From positions 1 to 41,385 of IMG/VR virus record IMGVR_UViG_3300021963_000251: a stretch of DNA of 41,385 bases; one strand, written 5' to 3'. A program made the position numbers and the translations under genes. The stretch's first letter is position 1. Every line of letters begins with the position of its first letter. Positions 13,187 to 20,803 of the stretch are shown here, in pieces. This DNA comes from a virus. A model generated the notes under the pieces. That model was not told where the DNA came from and ran no database searches. It saw nothing but the letters and a program-made list of their open reading frames with translations.

Positions 13187-13516
13187 ATGATCACACCACT
13201 TCAATCTGAAACAGTAACAGATGTCACTGAGTTAATTGCAGACTCAATCCCTGATCACGAATGGGATCGTGTTCGTCAAGCACTTGTTAAACGCATTGTA
13301 GATGACATGCCATCAGACATTATGCTGGCACTGACAAATTCACCTGATGACTTTGACTTTGCTGAGATGTTTCTTGATGCACATTACAAAGAAACTGGTA
13401 TGACTCAGCTAATTGTTGATTCATTTAATCTCATTGGTTCTGAACAAACTGCTGACCTACTTGATTCACTAGACATTCAAGAAACTCATGGCATTTCAGA
13501 AGGCAATCCTTCCTGA
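13187..13516 (+). CDS. Acidic helical hypothetical protein
   Basis: 109 aa from ATG 13187 (MITPLQSETVTDVTELIADS...). An in-frame ATG at 13151 would translate the terminator-like hairpin and is rejected. Very acidic (NSPDDFDFAEMFLDAHYKET), helical. Overlaps the next gene by 29 nt. Function unknown. Confidence 0.65.
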   Translation: MITPLQSETVTDVTELIADSIPDHEWDRVRQALVKRIVDDMPSDIMLALTNSPDDFDFAEMFLDAHYKETGMTQLIVDSFNLIGSEQTADLLDSLDIQETHGISEGNPS

Positions 13517-13892
13517 CTGTCCTCAATGCAATCAACCTGGACTCAGAGTTATTGAATCCAGACGAACTGGTTTATCTACCAGGCGTCGCAAGAAGTGCGA
13601 CTGCTGTCACTACAGGATTACAACCCATGAAGTAACAGCAGACTTCTTTGAAGAAGCTAAGCGCAACCTCTATCTTGTTGAGCAGCTTTACAAACTCATG
13701 AACAATCAACCACTCACCTCAGATGGGGATGACTCCACCCCAAGTGTGAGTGCAACTAAATTCAAAGCACTCAACAAATGTGGCGACTGCCATCACAACA
13801 AAGATGGTTGCTATTGCGCATTTGATTTTCCTGAATACGACACTGCTGAGTCGTACGACTGCAATCACTTTCAACTCTTTAAATCCAAATGA
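13488..13892 (+). CDS. Zinc-ribbon protein, NrdR-like N-terminus
   Basis: 134 aa. Cys11/Cys14 (DCPQC) and Cys37/Cys40 (KKCDCC), with LRVIESRRTGLSTRRRKK between them. This matches the zinc ribbon of NrdR (CPxC...SR...RRR.C..C..R.TT.E, continued here by YRITTHE). The NrdR ATP-cone is absent. The C-terminal part has a second Cys/His cluster (CGDCHHNKDGCYC, CNHF). Likely nucleic-acid binding; it may act on host or phage promoters. ATGA-coupled to the next gene. Confidence 0.7.
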   Translation: MAFQKAILPDCPQCNQPGLRVIESRRTGLSTRRRKKCDCCHYRITTHEVTADFFEEAKRNLYLVEQLYKLMNNQPLTSDGDDSTPSVSATKFKALNKCGDCHHNKDGCYCAFDFPEYDTAESYDCNHFQLFKSK

Positions 13893-14191
13893 GTACCAAG
13901 CGTCAGTACGATTACGTCATTGGTGATCGCGTAGCAGAACGTCCCAAAGCTCATGGGATCTTTGCTGTACGTTCTGAAACTAAAGAACGAATTCAACAGT
14001 ACAGGAACCAGCGTTATGGCACCGTGGTTGGTATCAACCTTAAGCCAAACAAATCAGGTGCCAAGCTGAAGTTCCTATTGATCCGATGGGATCATCTCAA
14101 GACTCCAACAGAACATGCACAAATGCGTATCTGTCCTGCTGATGAACTGCTAAAGTTGCAGGCATCTGGTTATGGACAGGAGGTTGATTGA
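13889..14191 (+). CDS. Small basic SH3/KOW-like hypothetical
   Basis: 100 aa. Contains YDYVIGDRVAERPKAHGIFA and QRYGTVVGINLKPNKSGAKL then KFLLIRWDHLKTP: a 'GDRV...G.V.G......W' pattern as in small SH3-like barrels. Basic. Its TGA overlaps the thyX ATG by one base. Function unknown; coupling suggests co-regulation with thyX. Confidence 0.65.
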   Translation: MSTKRQYDYVIGDRVAERPKAHGIFAVRSETKERIQQYRNQRYGTVVGINLKPNKSGAKLKFLLIRWDHLKTPTEHAQMRICPADELLKLQASGYGQEVD

Positions 14192-14823
14192 TGAACGTAG
14201 ATCTCACTTGGGTTACACCAAACGCAGAAGAACTCATCGTTAAGATGGCTCGGGTTTCTGCTCCAAGGAACCAAGACAACATGGACACAGCTCCACGGTT
14301 GTTGCGTTACCTCATTAAGCACAAGCACTGGTCACCATTTGAGATGGCTGGGATGTGCGTTGAGATTGAAACAACGCGTGCAATCTCACCACAAATTCTT
14401 CGTCATCGTTCATTCTCATTCCAGGAATTTAGCCAGCGCTATGCAGATACAAATGAGCTTGGCTCCGCAGTAATTCCACACCTGCGTAGGCAAGATCACA
14501 AGAACAGACAGAACAGTATCGATGATCTGTCTGCTGAAGAAATCGCTGGTTACTACAGACGCATCAGCGAACTGTATGAGAACTCTGAACATCTTTACCG
14601 TGAGATGGTCAGCAATGGCGTAGCAAAAGAATGTGCTCGCTCCATTCTGCCACTTTCGACACAGACAAGACTCTTCATGAATGGCACACTGCGTTCATGG
14701 ATCCACTACCTCCAACTGCGTGAATCAAATGGAACTCAATTAGAGCATCGTGAGATTGCTCTATCTATCAAAAAGATTTTTTGTAAAGAGTTTCCGATTA
14801 TTGGAGAGGCTATTTGGGGATGA
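14191..14823 (+). CDS. thyX: Flavin-dependent thymidylate synthase ThyX (with replaced C-terminus)
   Basis: 210 aa from ATG 14191, with Shine-Dalgarno GGAGG 8 nt upstream. The hallmark RHRxxSxxxxSxRY is residues 71-84 (RHRSFSFQEFSQRY). ECARSILPLSTQTRLFMNGT is the usual downstream block. It makes dTMP from dUMP using methylene-THF and FAD, supplying phage DNA synthesis. The last 29 residues (from GTQLEHRE) are encoded in AT-rich codons unlike the rest of the gene. A second, better codon-matched copy of the same C-terminus lies at 15401-15502 behind the HNH gene. The protein remains full length with a slightly different end (GEAIWG). Confidence 0.95.
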   Translation: MNVDLTWVTPNAEELIVKMARVSAPRNQDNMDTAPRLLRYLIKHKHWSPFEMAGMCVEIETTRAISPQILRHRSFSFQEFSQRYADTNELGSAVIPHLRRQDHKNRQNSIDDLSAEEIAGYYRRISELYENSEHLYREMVSNGVAKECARSILPLSTQTRLFMNGTLRSWIHYLQLRESNGTQLEHREIALSIKKIFCKEFPIIGEAIWG

Positions 14824-15551
14824 AAACAATAGAAGTAAAGCTTTATCAACGCTTTAATCGTTGGATTGTTATTGATGCAACACCTGTAATAAAACGATAC
14901 GGCACTAAACATGGGAATGGCAAAGGCAGACCTGTCCGTAGTTTTTTATGTAGGTGTGATTGTGGCACTGAACGCATCGTAAGAGGTGATTATTTGCATA
15001 GAGAAACAAGCAAAAGCTGCGGCTGTCTTACTAAAGAAGTTGCACGCATTAAAGGTAAAAAACAAAAGACAAAAGAGTCTTATCATAATTTATTATTTTG
15101 TACTACAAAATCAAGCGCTAAACAAAGATGTTTATTTTTTGATCTTACAAAAGAAGAGCATTTATTTTTAATAGAACAATCGTGTTTTTATTGTGGGTCT
15201 ATGCCTATCATGCCTACAACCAAACAAGCAAAGCGAACGGGCATACCATTTCCTCATCATGGAATAGATCGCAAAGATTCAGAAATTGGTTATACAAAAT
15301 TTAATTGTGTTTCATGTTGTAGCATATGCAACTATATGAAACACACATTGACAATTGAACAGTTTATTTCTCAGTGTCATTTAATTATTCAGAATATGAC
15401 TCAGGAACCCAATTTGAACACAGACAAATTGCAGAAGCAATCAAAAGAATCTTCTGTGAAGAATTCCCCGTCATCGGAGAAGCAGTCTTCACAGAAGATT
15501 GATGAGCTAGACAAGTGGCGATCAGAAGGTCGCGGCGCTTTGTTTTTTTAA
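14820..15551 (+). CDS. HNH homing-type endonuclease inserted at the thyX 3' end
   Basis: 243 aa from ATG 14820, overlapping the thyX stop (ATGA). The N-terminal zinc/AP2-like module is CRCDCGTERIVRGDYLHRET followed by SKSCGCL. The nuclease core has CFYCGSMP, HHGIDRKDSEIGYTKFNCVS and CCSICNYMK, the H-G-I-D-R-x-D and CxxCN pattern of phage HNH enzymes. The last ~50 residues (SKESSVKNSPSSEKQSSQKI) are an out-of-frame reading of a displaced thyX tail, so the ancestral nuclease was probably shorter. Codon use is AT-rich compared with its neighbours, a sign of transfer. Confidence 0.85.
   Translation: MKTIEVKLYQRFNRWIVIDATPVIKRYGTKHGNGKGRPVRSFLCRCDCGTERIVRGDYLHRETSKSCGCLTKEVARIKGKKQKTKESYHNLLFCTTKSSAKQRCLFFDLTKEEHLFLIEQSCFYCGSMPIMPTTKQAKRTGIPFPHHGIDRKDSEIGYTKFNCVSCCSICNYMKHTLTIEQFISQCHLIIQNMTQEPNLNTDKLQKQSKESSVKNSPSSEKQSSQKIDELDKWRSEGRGALFF
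15401..15502 (+). pseudogene. Displaced thyX C-terminal fragment
   Basis: In the frame SGTQFEHRQIAEAIKRIFCE then EFPVIGEAVFTED-stop, 20 of 29 residues match the current ThyX end GTQLEHREIALSIKKIFCKE then FPIIGEAIW. Codons here (ATC, TTC, CCC, GTC) match the body of thyX, whereas the copy in use is AT-rich. The fragment lies inside the HNH gene in another frame. It is best read as the original thyX 3' end, cut off by insertion of the nuclease module. Confidence 0.85.
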
Positions 15552-15638
15552 TTCAGTAGTGGCATGCTTAGACTCAACATCCTTGCGTGCCAGCTTCTTT
15601 CGTTTGTCTACCAGGTAAACGATCAGTGCTTTGTTCAT
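15522..15638 (-). CDS. Small basic protein (38 aa) coupled to DUF4278-like gene
   Basis: MNKALIVYLVDKRKKLARKD plus VESKHATTELKKQSAATF; the ATG overlaps the stop of the upstream minus-strand gene (ATGA). Its end overlaps the 3' end of the HNH reading frame on the other strand by 30 nt, consistent with the HNH frame having been extended by chance. Function unknown. Confidence 0.5.
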   Translation of the reverse strand: MNKALIVYLVDKRKKLARKDVESKHATTELKKQSAATF

Positions 15639-15847
15639 TTGATTTGACCTCCGGTAACAAAAGGAAAGTAACAGTGGTTACGGTATTTCAAGCACAGCCA
15701 TGGACGGTGGGCTAAGTTCCACCATGCCTTGTCTTTCTGGGCTTGGTCCTCTTGGTTGTACTTGCAACCGCGATACGTTAAAGTCATATGCTTTGTATCT
15801 ATTGATACGGAAAGTATATGACGATTGATGTATATGATGTCGTTCAT
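15635..15847 (-). CDS. Small DUF4278-like protein
   Basis: 70 aa from ATG 15847; a TTG six codons upstream is possible. The centre reads HMTLTYRGCKYNQEDQAQKD. The 'LTYRG-x-x-Y' box is the mark of DUF4278 proteins, small and mostly cyanobacterial (recollection). Followed by AWWNLAHRPWLCLKYRNHCY. Minus-strand island within plus-strand early genes. Supports a cyanobacterial host. Confidence 0.6.
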   Translation of the reverse strand: MNDIIYINRHILSVSIDTKHMTLTYRGCKYNQEDQAQKDKAWWNLAHRPWLCLKYRNHCYFPFVTGGQIK

Positions 15848-16001
15848 CCTGTAACATATCTGCAAGAGGGTGTGACCTCACGGTGATCAACCCGCAAGGT
15901 CATTCAGTTACCAACCAGAGGAAGCAGCAGAAACTCTGATTCCCTCGGGGCTGACGCTGCTCTTCTACGCCCCACACCATTATGGACCTGGGAAGTTTTA
16001 A
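15848..16001. other. Non-coding gap between DUF4278-like and HNH genes
   Basis: 154 bp, divergent. TGACCT/AGGTCA can pair (15876-15905 region). A plus-strand open stretch of 41 codons without a usable start ends FYAPHHYGPGKF-stop just before the HNH ATG. It could be a remnant of a gene that the HNH element interrupted, but I found no matching partner in the window. Confidence 0.35.
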
Positions 16002-16490
16002 ATGACAAAAACACAATTGATTCTTCCTGATCAAAAAGAATTAAAATCTTTATTTGATTATGATCCTGAAACTGGAATCCTTTTAAGACGTACAAACATC
16101 GGAGGCAATCAACCTGGTTCTCCAGTTGGTTCTTTAACAAGCGCCGGTTATTTGCGCGTAGGTATTAAAGGGAAACAATATAAAGTTCATCGCATTATTT
16201 GGAAAATAATGACGGGCGACGATCCAAAAGATCTTGATATAGATCACATTAATAGAAATAAAACAGATAATCGTTTTTGTAATTTACGTCTTGTATGTCG
16301 TGCAAAAAATAAATTAAATCATGGCGGTTATAAAAGACAAGACACAAATTTACCTACAGGTATTTATTGGTATTCGGAAAGAAATAGGTATAAAGTATAC
16401 GGCTGTAAAAAAAGTAAAAATATTTATTTAGGTAGTTGCAAAAACTTGTGTGATGCAATAGCATTGCGCCGTGCCTGGGATGCACGTTAA
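16002..16490 (+). CDS. HNH endonuclease (HNH_3/AP2 type)
   Basis: 162 aa. N-terminal LFDYDPETGILLRRTNIGGN and GYLRVGIKGKQYKVHRIIWK lead into the HNH core DLDIDHINRNKTDNRFCNLR, with RLVCRAKNKLNHGG and a C-terminal AP2-like end (GIYWYSERNRYKVYG...). This is the common phage/intron homing-endonuclease architecture: H in VHRIIW, D-H-I-N and N-L-R. AT-rich codon use contrasts with the Gp88-like gene behind it. Probably a mobile free-standing nuclease. Confidence 0.85.
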   Translation: MTKTQLILPDQKELKSLFDYDPETGILLRRTNIGGNQPGSPVGSLTSAGYLRVGIKGKQYKVHRIIWKIMTGDDPKDLDIDHINRNKTDNRFCNLRLVCRAKNKLNHGGYKRQDTNLPTGIYWYSERNRYKVYGCKKSKNIYLGSCKNLCDAIALRRAWDAR

Positions 16491-16499
16491 AACTCATCC

Positions 16500-16514
16500 A
16501 TAAGTAAAACTTAT
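16500..16514 (+). promoter_or_regulatory. Leader hairpin before Gp88-like gene
   Basis: ATAAGT/ACTTAT with loop AAA; then TACTTAACTCAACTCAACC to the ATG at 16534. Weak (A/T) stem, but same placement as the other leaders. Confidence 0.4.
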
Positions 16515-16533
16515 TACTTAACTCAACTCAACC

Positions 16534-17304
16534 ATGAAACTCCTCAAGTTTTCTACAGGTAACGGCAAGCTACGTAATCGTTTGATCTTTAGCCTGCCAG
16601 CTGGTTACTCCTGTCCACACGCTGGTGTCTGCAAGACCTTTGCTGATCGCACCACTGGTGCCATCACTGATCTGCCTCAGTACACAGGTGTGACAGCAGA
16701 ACGTGACTTCCGTTGCTTTGCTGCAATGTCAGAAGTCAGGCCCAACGTTCGTGAAGCACGCTGGCATAACTGGGATCTTCTACGTGAAACCATTCATATG
16801 AACGGGAATCAGGCCATGCTGCTGCGTGATCTGATTGACCTATCACTCCTCATGCATCCGCCAAAGAATCTGGTTCGTATCCATGAGTCAGGTGACTTCT
16901 GGACTGAGAACTACATGAAGGCTTGGATGATGGTTGCACAAGGCAGACCTGAACAAAAGTTCTATGCCTACACCAAGTCCCTTGGTATGTGGTACAACTT
17001 GCGTGAAATAATTCCATCCAACTTCTATCTCACTGCATCCCACGGTGGCACACTCGATTACTTGCTCGATAAGTATTCCGATGTCTATACCAGGGTTGCT
17101 CACGTTGTCTACACCGAAGAACAAGCCGAAGAGCTTGGCCTTGAGATTGACCATGACGACAGCCATTGCTTAGGCGACAAGCCTTTCGCATTACTCGTTC
17201 ATGGGTCCCAGAGGGCTGGCACTGAAGCAAGCCAAGCGCTGTCTCAACGTAAGAAGGAAGGTGGATTTGTTGGTTACAGCAAATCAAACCAGAAGACAAC
17301 CTGA
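16534..17304 (+). CDS. Gp88-like phage protein
   Basis: 256 aa. Starts MKLLKFSTGNGKLRNRLIFS then LPAGYSCPHAGVCKTFADR, a Cys-containing LPAG(Y/H)-x-CP-x-A-x-x-C signature of the 'gene product 88' domain. Later blocks NLVRIHESGDFWTENYMKAW, KFYAYTKSLGMWYNLREIIP and NFYLTASHGGTLDYLL fit the same family, widespread in phages and of unknown biochemistry. The Cys pattern suggests metal or iron-sulfur binding. Preceded by a full CTCAACTCA block. Confidence 0.75.
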   Translation: MKLLKFSTGNGKLRNRLIFSLPAGYSCPHAGVCKTFADRTTGAITDLPQYTGVTAERDFRCFAAMSEVRPNVREARWHNWDLLRETIHMNGNQAMLLRDLIDLSLLMHPPKNLVRIHESGDFWTENYMKAWMMVAQGRPEQKFYAYTKSLGMWYNLREIIPSNFYLTASHGGTLDYLLDKYSDVYTRVAHVVYTEEQAEELGLEIDHDDSHCLGDKPFALLVHGSQRAGTEASQALSQRKKEGGFVGYSKSNQKTT

Positions 17305-17321
17305 AGTGTCTTGCGTTTATT

Positions 17322-17352
17322 GAAAGATCGGATAGTATCTGTCCGGTCTTTC
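17322..17352 (+). promoter_or_regulatory. Leader hairpin, 11-bp stem
   Basis: GAAAGATCGGA/TCCGGTCTTTC, 11 pairs with one T-G wobble and a 9-nt loop, only 7 nt before the ATG at 17360. Same geometry as the 12433 hairpin but unrelated stem sequence. Confidence 0.65.
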
Positions 17353-17359
17353 ATTCACC

Positions 17360-17593
17360 ATGTCCTACGTTATTGCCACCTGGAAAGACGGGCGGCCTTT
17401 TGCTATCACTGCCTGTCGTGCATCAAACAGTTTCCAATTGATTGCCTTAGATTCAGAAGTAGCACTGAACAAAATCTATTCCCATCCTTATCGGGCTGGT
17501 GCTCAACAGATTTTGTCTTGGATTAATAAAAATGACAAAGACCTTGCCGGTGAACAACTCGAAGTTCGCACTGAAGCCCAGTTCCGAAAATGA
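17360..17593 (+). CDS. Small protein upstream of and overlapping DNA polymerase
   Basis: 77 aa: MSYVIATWKDGRPFAITACR..., ending EVRTEAQFRK. The beta-rich start may be a small alpha/beta domain. Overlaps the polymerase start by 62 nt in another frame, so translation is probably coupled. Function unknown. Confidence 0.65.
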   Translation: MSYVIATWKDGRPFAITACRASNSFQLIALDSEVALNKIYSHPYRAGAQQILSWINKNDKDLAGEQLEVRTEAQFRK

Positions 17594-19397
17594 GATTTGT
17601 TACGTCTTTGACTGCGAGACAGACGGACTCTACGACAAAGTCAGCAAGGTCCACTGCATTGTCCTCTATGACATCAACAGTGGGACCACTTTGTCTTTTG
17701 ATCCTGGCAGCATCGACTCTGCTCTTGAGCATCTCAGTCGTGCTGATGTTCTTATTGGCCACAACATTTGTTTTTATGACATCCCCGTCTTAAACAAATT
17801 GTTCCCTGATGTACAACTCAAAGCACGCATCATTGACACACTTCTCTGTACCCGTTTGATCTGGCCAAAGGAAGTACTCTATGAACTCGACACAGAACAA
17901 TATCCGGAGGTTCCAAAGAACCTACGGGGTACCGCATCGCTTAAGGCCTGGGGATGGCGCTTGGCCGATCATAAGATCGACTTCAAAGACTTCTCCGAAT
18001 ATTCTCAAGAGATGTTGGACTACTGCGTCCAAGACGTTGTGGTCACCACGAAACTCTGGCAACTCATCGCCACACAAAACTATCCACAACCTGCGTTACT
18101 TCTTGAACACGACTTTGCTCTGGCGATTAACAGACAAATTAGATCAGGTGTTCCTTTCGATTTGGATGCTGCTCTTGATCTGGTGGATGCACTCCGAGCA
18201 AAGGAAACAGAACTTGAGGCACACCTAAAGGAAATCTTTCCACCGATTAAGCACGAACAAGTATTCGTACCAAAGGTTAATAACGCTAAACGCGGCTATG
18301 TCAAAGGACAACCTTTCACCAAAGTCAGCTATGAAGAATTCAATCCAGGATCTCGTGACCAGATTGCTCAGCGACTTGGCAGTAAGTACGGATGGAAACC
18401 AGAGAAACTTACTGAAAAAGGAAATCCAGTTGTTGATGATGATGTATTAGAAAAGCTTCCGTATGCAGAAGCTAAACCATTGGCAGAATATATGTTGGTC
18501 AAGAAACGTCTTGGTCAAATTGCTGGTGGCAACAATGCTTGGATCAAGCTGTACAACAATGACACTGGTCGTATCCACGGCGACGTTACTACTAACGGTT
18601 GCATTACTGGGCGCTGTTCACACCGCAACCCAAATATGGGTCAGGTCCCAGCGTCTTACTCACCCTATGGAAAGGAGTGCAGAAGTTTGTTCACTCCTCC
18701 TGACGGGTGGGATCTCATTGGTATTGACGCTAAAGCACTTGAGTTACGTTGCCTTGCTGGATACCTTGCCCTCTGGGATGATGGTCAGTATGCAAAGCTG
18801 GTAACTGATGAATCAATTGATATCCATTCCTACAACCAAAAACAATTTGGTGTAGAGACCAGGGACATCAGCAAGCGTTTGCTCTACGGAATGCTCTATG
18901 GATGTGGATCTGTTAAGGCTGGTTCAATCATTGATCCTAACCTTAAAGATGAAGATGAACTACGCATGCTTGGTCGTAATGCCATTGATGGCTTTATGCG
19001 TGGTGTACCAGCATTGAAAGCATTGAAGCTGGAGATAGATAAGACAATTGGTTTACGTGGATACCTAATTGGTTTGGATCGTCGTCAGTTGTATTGCCGT
19101 TCTGCATTCAAAGGATTGAATGTGTTGTTGCAATCAGCTGGTGCAATCCTAATGAAACAAGTTGTTATCAACATTCAAAACAACATTACACAAAACCTTG
19201 GTCTTGTCTATGACGTGGACTGGCAACAGCTCCTTATGATCCATGATGAAGTACAGATTGCATGCAAGCCTCAGTACACAGAAGCTATCCGTGAACAAGC
19301 CATGCTTGCCTTCCCACAAGCTCAGGAATTCTTTGGGTTCCGTTGTCTTATAGAAGGCGACTCTCGGGTAGGATCCTCGTGGGCAGACACGCACTAA
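17532..19397 (+). CDS. Family A DNA polymerase (T7 gp5-like)
   Basis: 621 aa from ATG 17532; an upstream in-frame TTG at 17499 is less likely. 3'-5' exonuclease: Exo I FDCETDG (D27, E29), Exo II LIGHNICFYD (D83), Exo III YCVQD (Y164, D168). Polymerase: motif A GIDAKALELRCLAG, motif B RDISKRLLYGMLYGCG with Tyr at the position of T7 Tyr526, motif C MIHDEVQIA (H571-D-E573). Replicative polymerase of the phage. Shorter than T7 gp5 (704 aa), so the thioredoxin-binding insertion is probably small or absent. Neighbours (zinc ribbon, SSB, DUF5895-like) form the replication core. Confidence 0.95.
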   Translation: MTKTLPVNNSKFALKPSSENEICYVFDCETDGLYDKVSKVHCIVLYDINSGTTLSFDPGSIDSALEHLSRADVLIGHNICFYDIPVLNKLFPDVQLKARIIDTLLCTRLIWPKEVLYELDTEQYPEVPKNLRGTASLKAWGWRLADHKIDFKDFSEYSQEMLDYCVQDVVVTTKLWQLIATQNYPQPALLLEHDFALAINRQIRSGVPFDLDAALDLVDALRAKETELEAHLKEIFPPIKHEQVFVPKVNNAKRGYVKGQPFTKVSYEEFNPGSRDQIAQRLGSKYGWKPEKLTEKGNPVVDDDVLEKLPYAEAKPLAEYMLVKKRLGQIAGGNNAWIKLYNNDTGRIHGDVTTNGCITGRCSHRNPNMGQVPASYSPYGKECRSLFTPPDGWDLIGIDAKALELRCLAGYLALWDDGQYAKLVTDESIDIHSYNQKQFGVETRDISKRLLYGMLYGCGSVKAGSIIDPNLKDEDELRMLGRNAIDGFMRGVPALKALKLEIDKTIGLRGYLIGLDRRQLYCRSAFKGLNVLLQSAGAILMKQVVINIQNNITQNLGLVYDVDWQQLLMIHDEVQIACKPQYTEAIREQAMLAFPQAQEFFGFRCLIEGDSRVGSSWADTH

Positions 19398-19398
19398 G

Positions 19399-19650
19399 AT
19401 GGACATCACCAAGTTAGAGAACTGTCCCAGCTGTAATAGCAACTGGGTCTTGTCTCCTATTCCACAAGAGTCAATTGATAAGGGTTATTATTCACCCGAT
19501 TCGAAATTCTTTAGCCGTGTATTTGCTGTGGAGTATCTCGGCACTGACCGCTGTCATCATTATCAGTGTCCTGATTGTTGTGAATGCTGGGATCGAGAAG
19601 GTAACCCGATAGATGTAAAACATAAAGTTGATTGCTCGTCCTGGAGGTAA
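19399..19650 (+). CDS. Small Cys-rich zinc-binding-type protein
   Basis: 83 aa. NCPSCNSNW (CxxC) and RCHHYQCPDCCECWDREGNP give a two-knuckle zinc ribbon. Begins 1 nt after the polymerase stop. The end (VDCSSWR) and stop codon lie inside the next leader hairpin. Likely nucleic-acid binding. Confidence 0.7.
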   Translation: MDITKLENCPSCNSNWVLSPIPQESIDKGYYSPDSKFFSRVFAVEYLGTDRCHHYQCPDCCECWDREGNPIDVKHKVDCSSWR

Positions 19651-19666
19651 GACGTTAAACTGCCTC
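19644..19666 (+). promoter_or_regulatory. Leader hairpin of the TTAAAC-loop family (copy 3)
   Basis: GAGGTA/TGCCTC with one T-G wobble, 11-nt loop AGACGTTAAAC, preceded by CGTCCTG. Its 5' arm contains the TAA of the upstream gene. The ssb ATG is 22 nt downstream. Confidence 0.7.
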
Positions 19667-19688
19667 TCACACAACCCTTTGGAACATC

Positions 19689-20504
19689 ATGAACCAAGCT
19701 TTTGTTTGCGCTCAAACCACTGAAGAACCACGCGAGGTTTATACCTCGGCCACATCAACTGCAATGCGTTGCAATGTACTGTTGCCTCCTGTAGGTAACA
19801 AGGCTGCAACTCCAATCGAACTCAACGTTTACGGTAAAAACTCTGAGCGTTTTGCACGTATTCCTAAAGGTGCACTGATCTATATCCATGGTGCCAAGCT
19901 GCGCTTTGATCTGGAGTCACGCACTTATTCGTTGCATGGTGGTGTGATTGCTCCTGTTACAGAATCATTCCCCATCCTTAATACAATCATCCTTAGTGGA
20001 CGTTGTGTTAAAGACATCCAGCAAGATGATGCACGTGCCTTCAAGACAACAGCAGAAGGTTTGATGATCTGTAATCAGACTTTGTCTGTGAATACAGGTC
20101 GCAATCAAGCTGATCTATTTAACTTCTATGCCATCAATTCACACAACGACAAGCTGAATAATGCTCAGCTGTTAGTTGACTTCACACGCAAAGGAACTGG
20201 CCTGACGATCAACGGCAGGTTGGTGACTGATGCTTGGCAAGATAAAGAAAGTAACCAGCGGCGTTACGCCACTAAGATCCAGCTGGTATCCATGACCCTT
20301 GCACCTAAAGCATCAGGTAATACAGCATCACAAACCATCAAGCCTCAGACTGTGGTTGCCAGTTCTGAAAAGGTGGCACCACTTTGGGGTGGCCGGACTG
20401 CTGAAGACAACCAAGACCCATGGAACGTCGCATCCGGTGGTGGTCTCCCAGACCTGCCCGGCCACTACGGCAATGCCCCTGACTTGGAAGAGGCACCTTT
20501 CTGA
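19689..20504 (+). CDS. ssb: Single-stranded DNA-binding protein, two OB-type halves
   Basis: 271 aa. The first half (ATPIELNVYGKNSERFARIP, KGALIYIHGAKLRFD) and the second half (NTIILSGRCVKDIQQDDARA, DLFNFYAINSHNDKLNNAQL, GTGLTINGRLVTDAWQDKES, KIQLVSMTLAP) both show the beta-barrel rhythm of SSB OB folds. The second is typical, with h-x-G-R-h-x-D and the closing 'h-x-h-x-x-h-x-LAP'. A flexible Pro/Gly tail ends LEEAPF, the SSB protein-interaction motif. It coats ssDNA during replication. Directly behind the polymerase block. Confidence 0.75.
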   Translation: MNQAFVCAQTTEEPREVYTSATSTAMRCNVLLPPVGNKAATPIELNVYGKNSERFARIPKGALIYIHGAKLRFDLESRTYSLHGGVIAPVTESFPILNTIILSGRCVKDIQQDDARAFKTTAEGLMICNQTLSVNTGRNQADLFNFYAINSHNDKLNNAQLLVDFTRKGTGLTINGRLVTDAWQDKESNQRRYATKIQLVSMTLAPKASGNTASQTIKPQTVVASSEKVAPLWGGRTAEDNQDPWNVASGGGLPDLPGHYGNAPDLEEAPF

Positions 20505-20788
20505 TGACTAATCAAAACCAAGATATTGAGTGTTTTATTGAAACACAAATTGGAAAAAAGTATCCAGAAAATACTTTTATTTTGCAACAACTTGATGGAG
20601 ACTCAACTGTTACTGTGACATTTACTGCAGTTTTTACGGACGAATTAGTGCGTAAAATGTTGGAATTTATCAGGGGTTGTGGGCATCACGATGACAACAT
20701 CTATGGTGCCATGGCCCAGGTGGCTGAAGAGTACTTTGAATGTAAAGAAAACCCAGTCCCTGACTCGCTTTTGCACAAAATAATCTAA
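20504..20788 (+). CDS. Hypothetical protein coupled to ssb
   Basis: 94 aa; ATG overlaps the ssb stop (TGATG). MTNQNQDIECFIETQIGKKY..., alpha/beta, with CGHHDDNIYGAMAQVAEEYF. No recognised motif. The next leader hairpin follows its stop. Confidence 0.65.
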   Translation: MTNQNQDIECFIETQIGKKYPENTFILQQLDGDSTVTVTFTAVFTDELVRKMLEFIRGCGHHDDNIYGAMAQVAEEYFECKENPVPDSLLHKII

Positions 20789-20803
20789 GCTGATGGCACG
20801 TCC

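Noticed and set aside
14814-15551. Intron within thyX containing the HNH gene
   Set aside because: thyX has its own complete C-terminus and stop before the HNH gene, so splicing is not needed; tail duplication explains the relic better. RT-PCR would decide.
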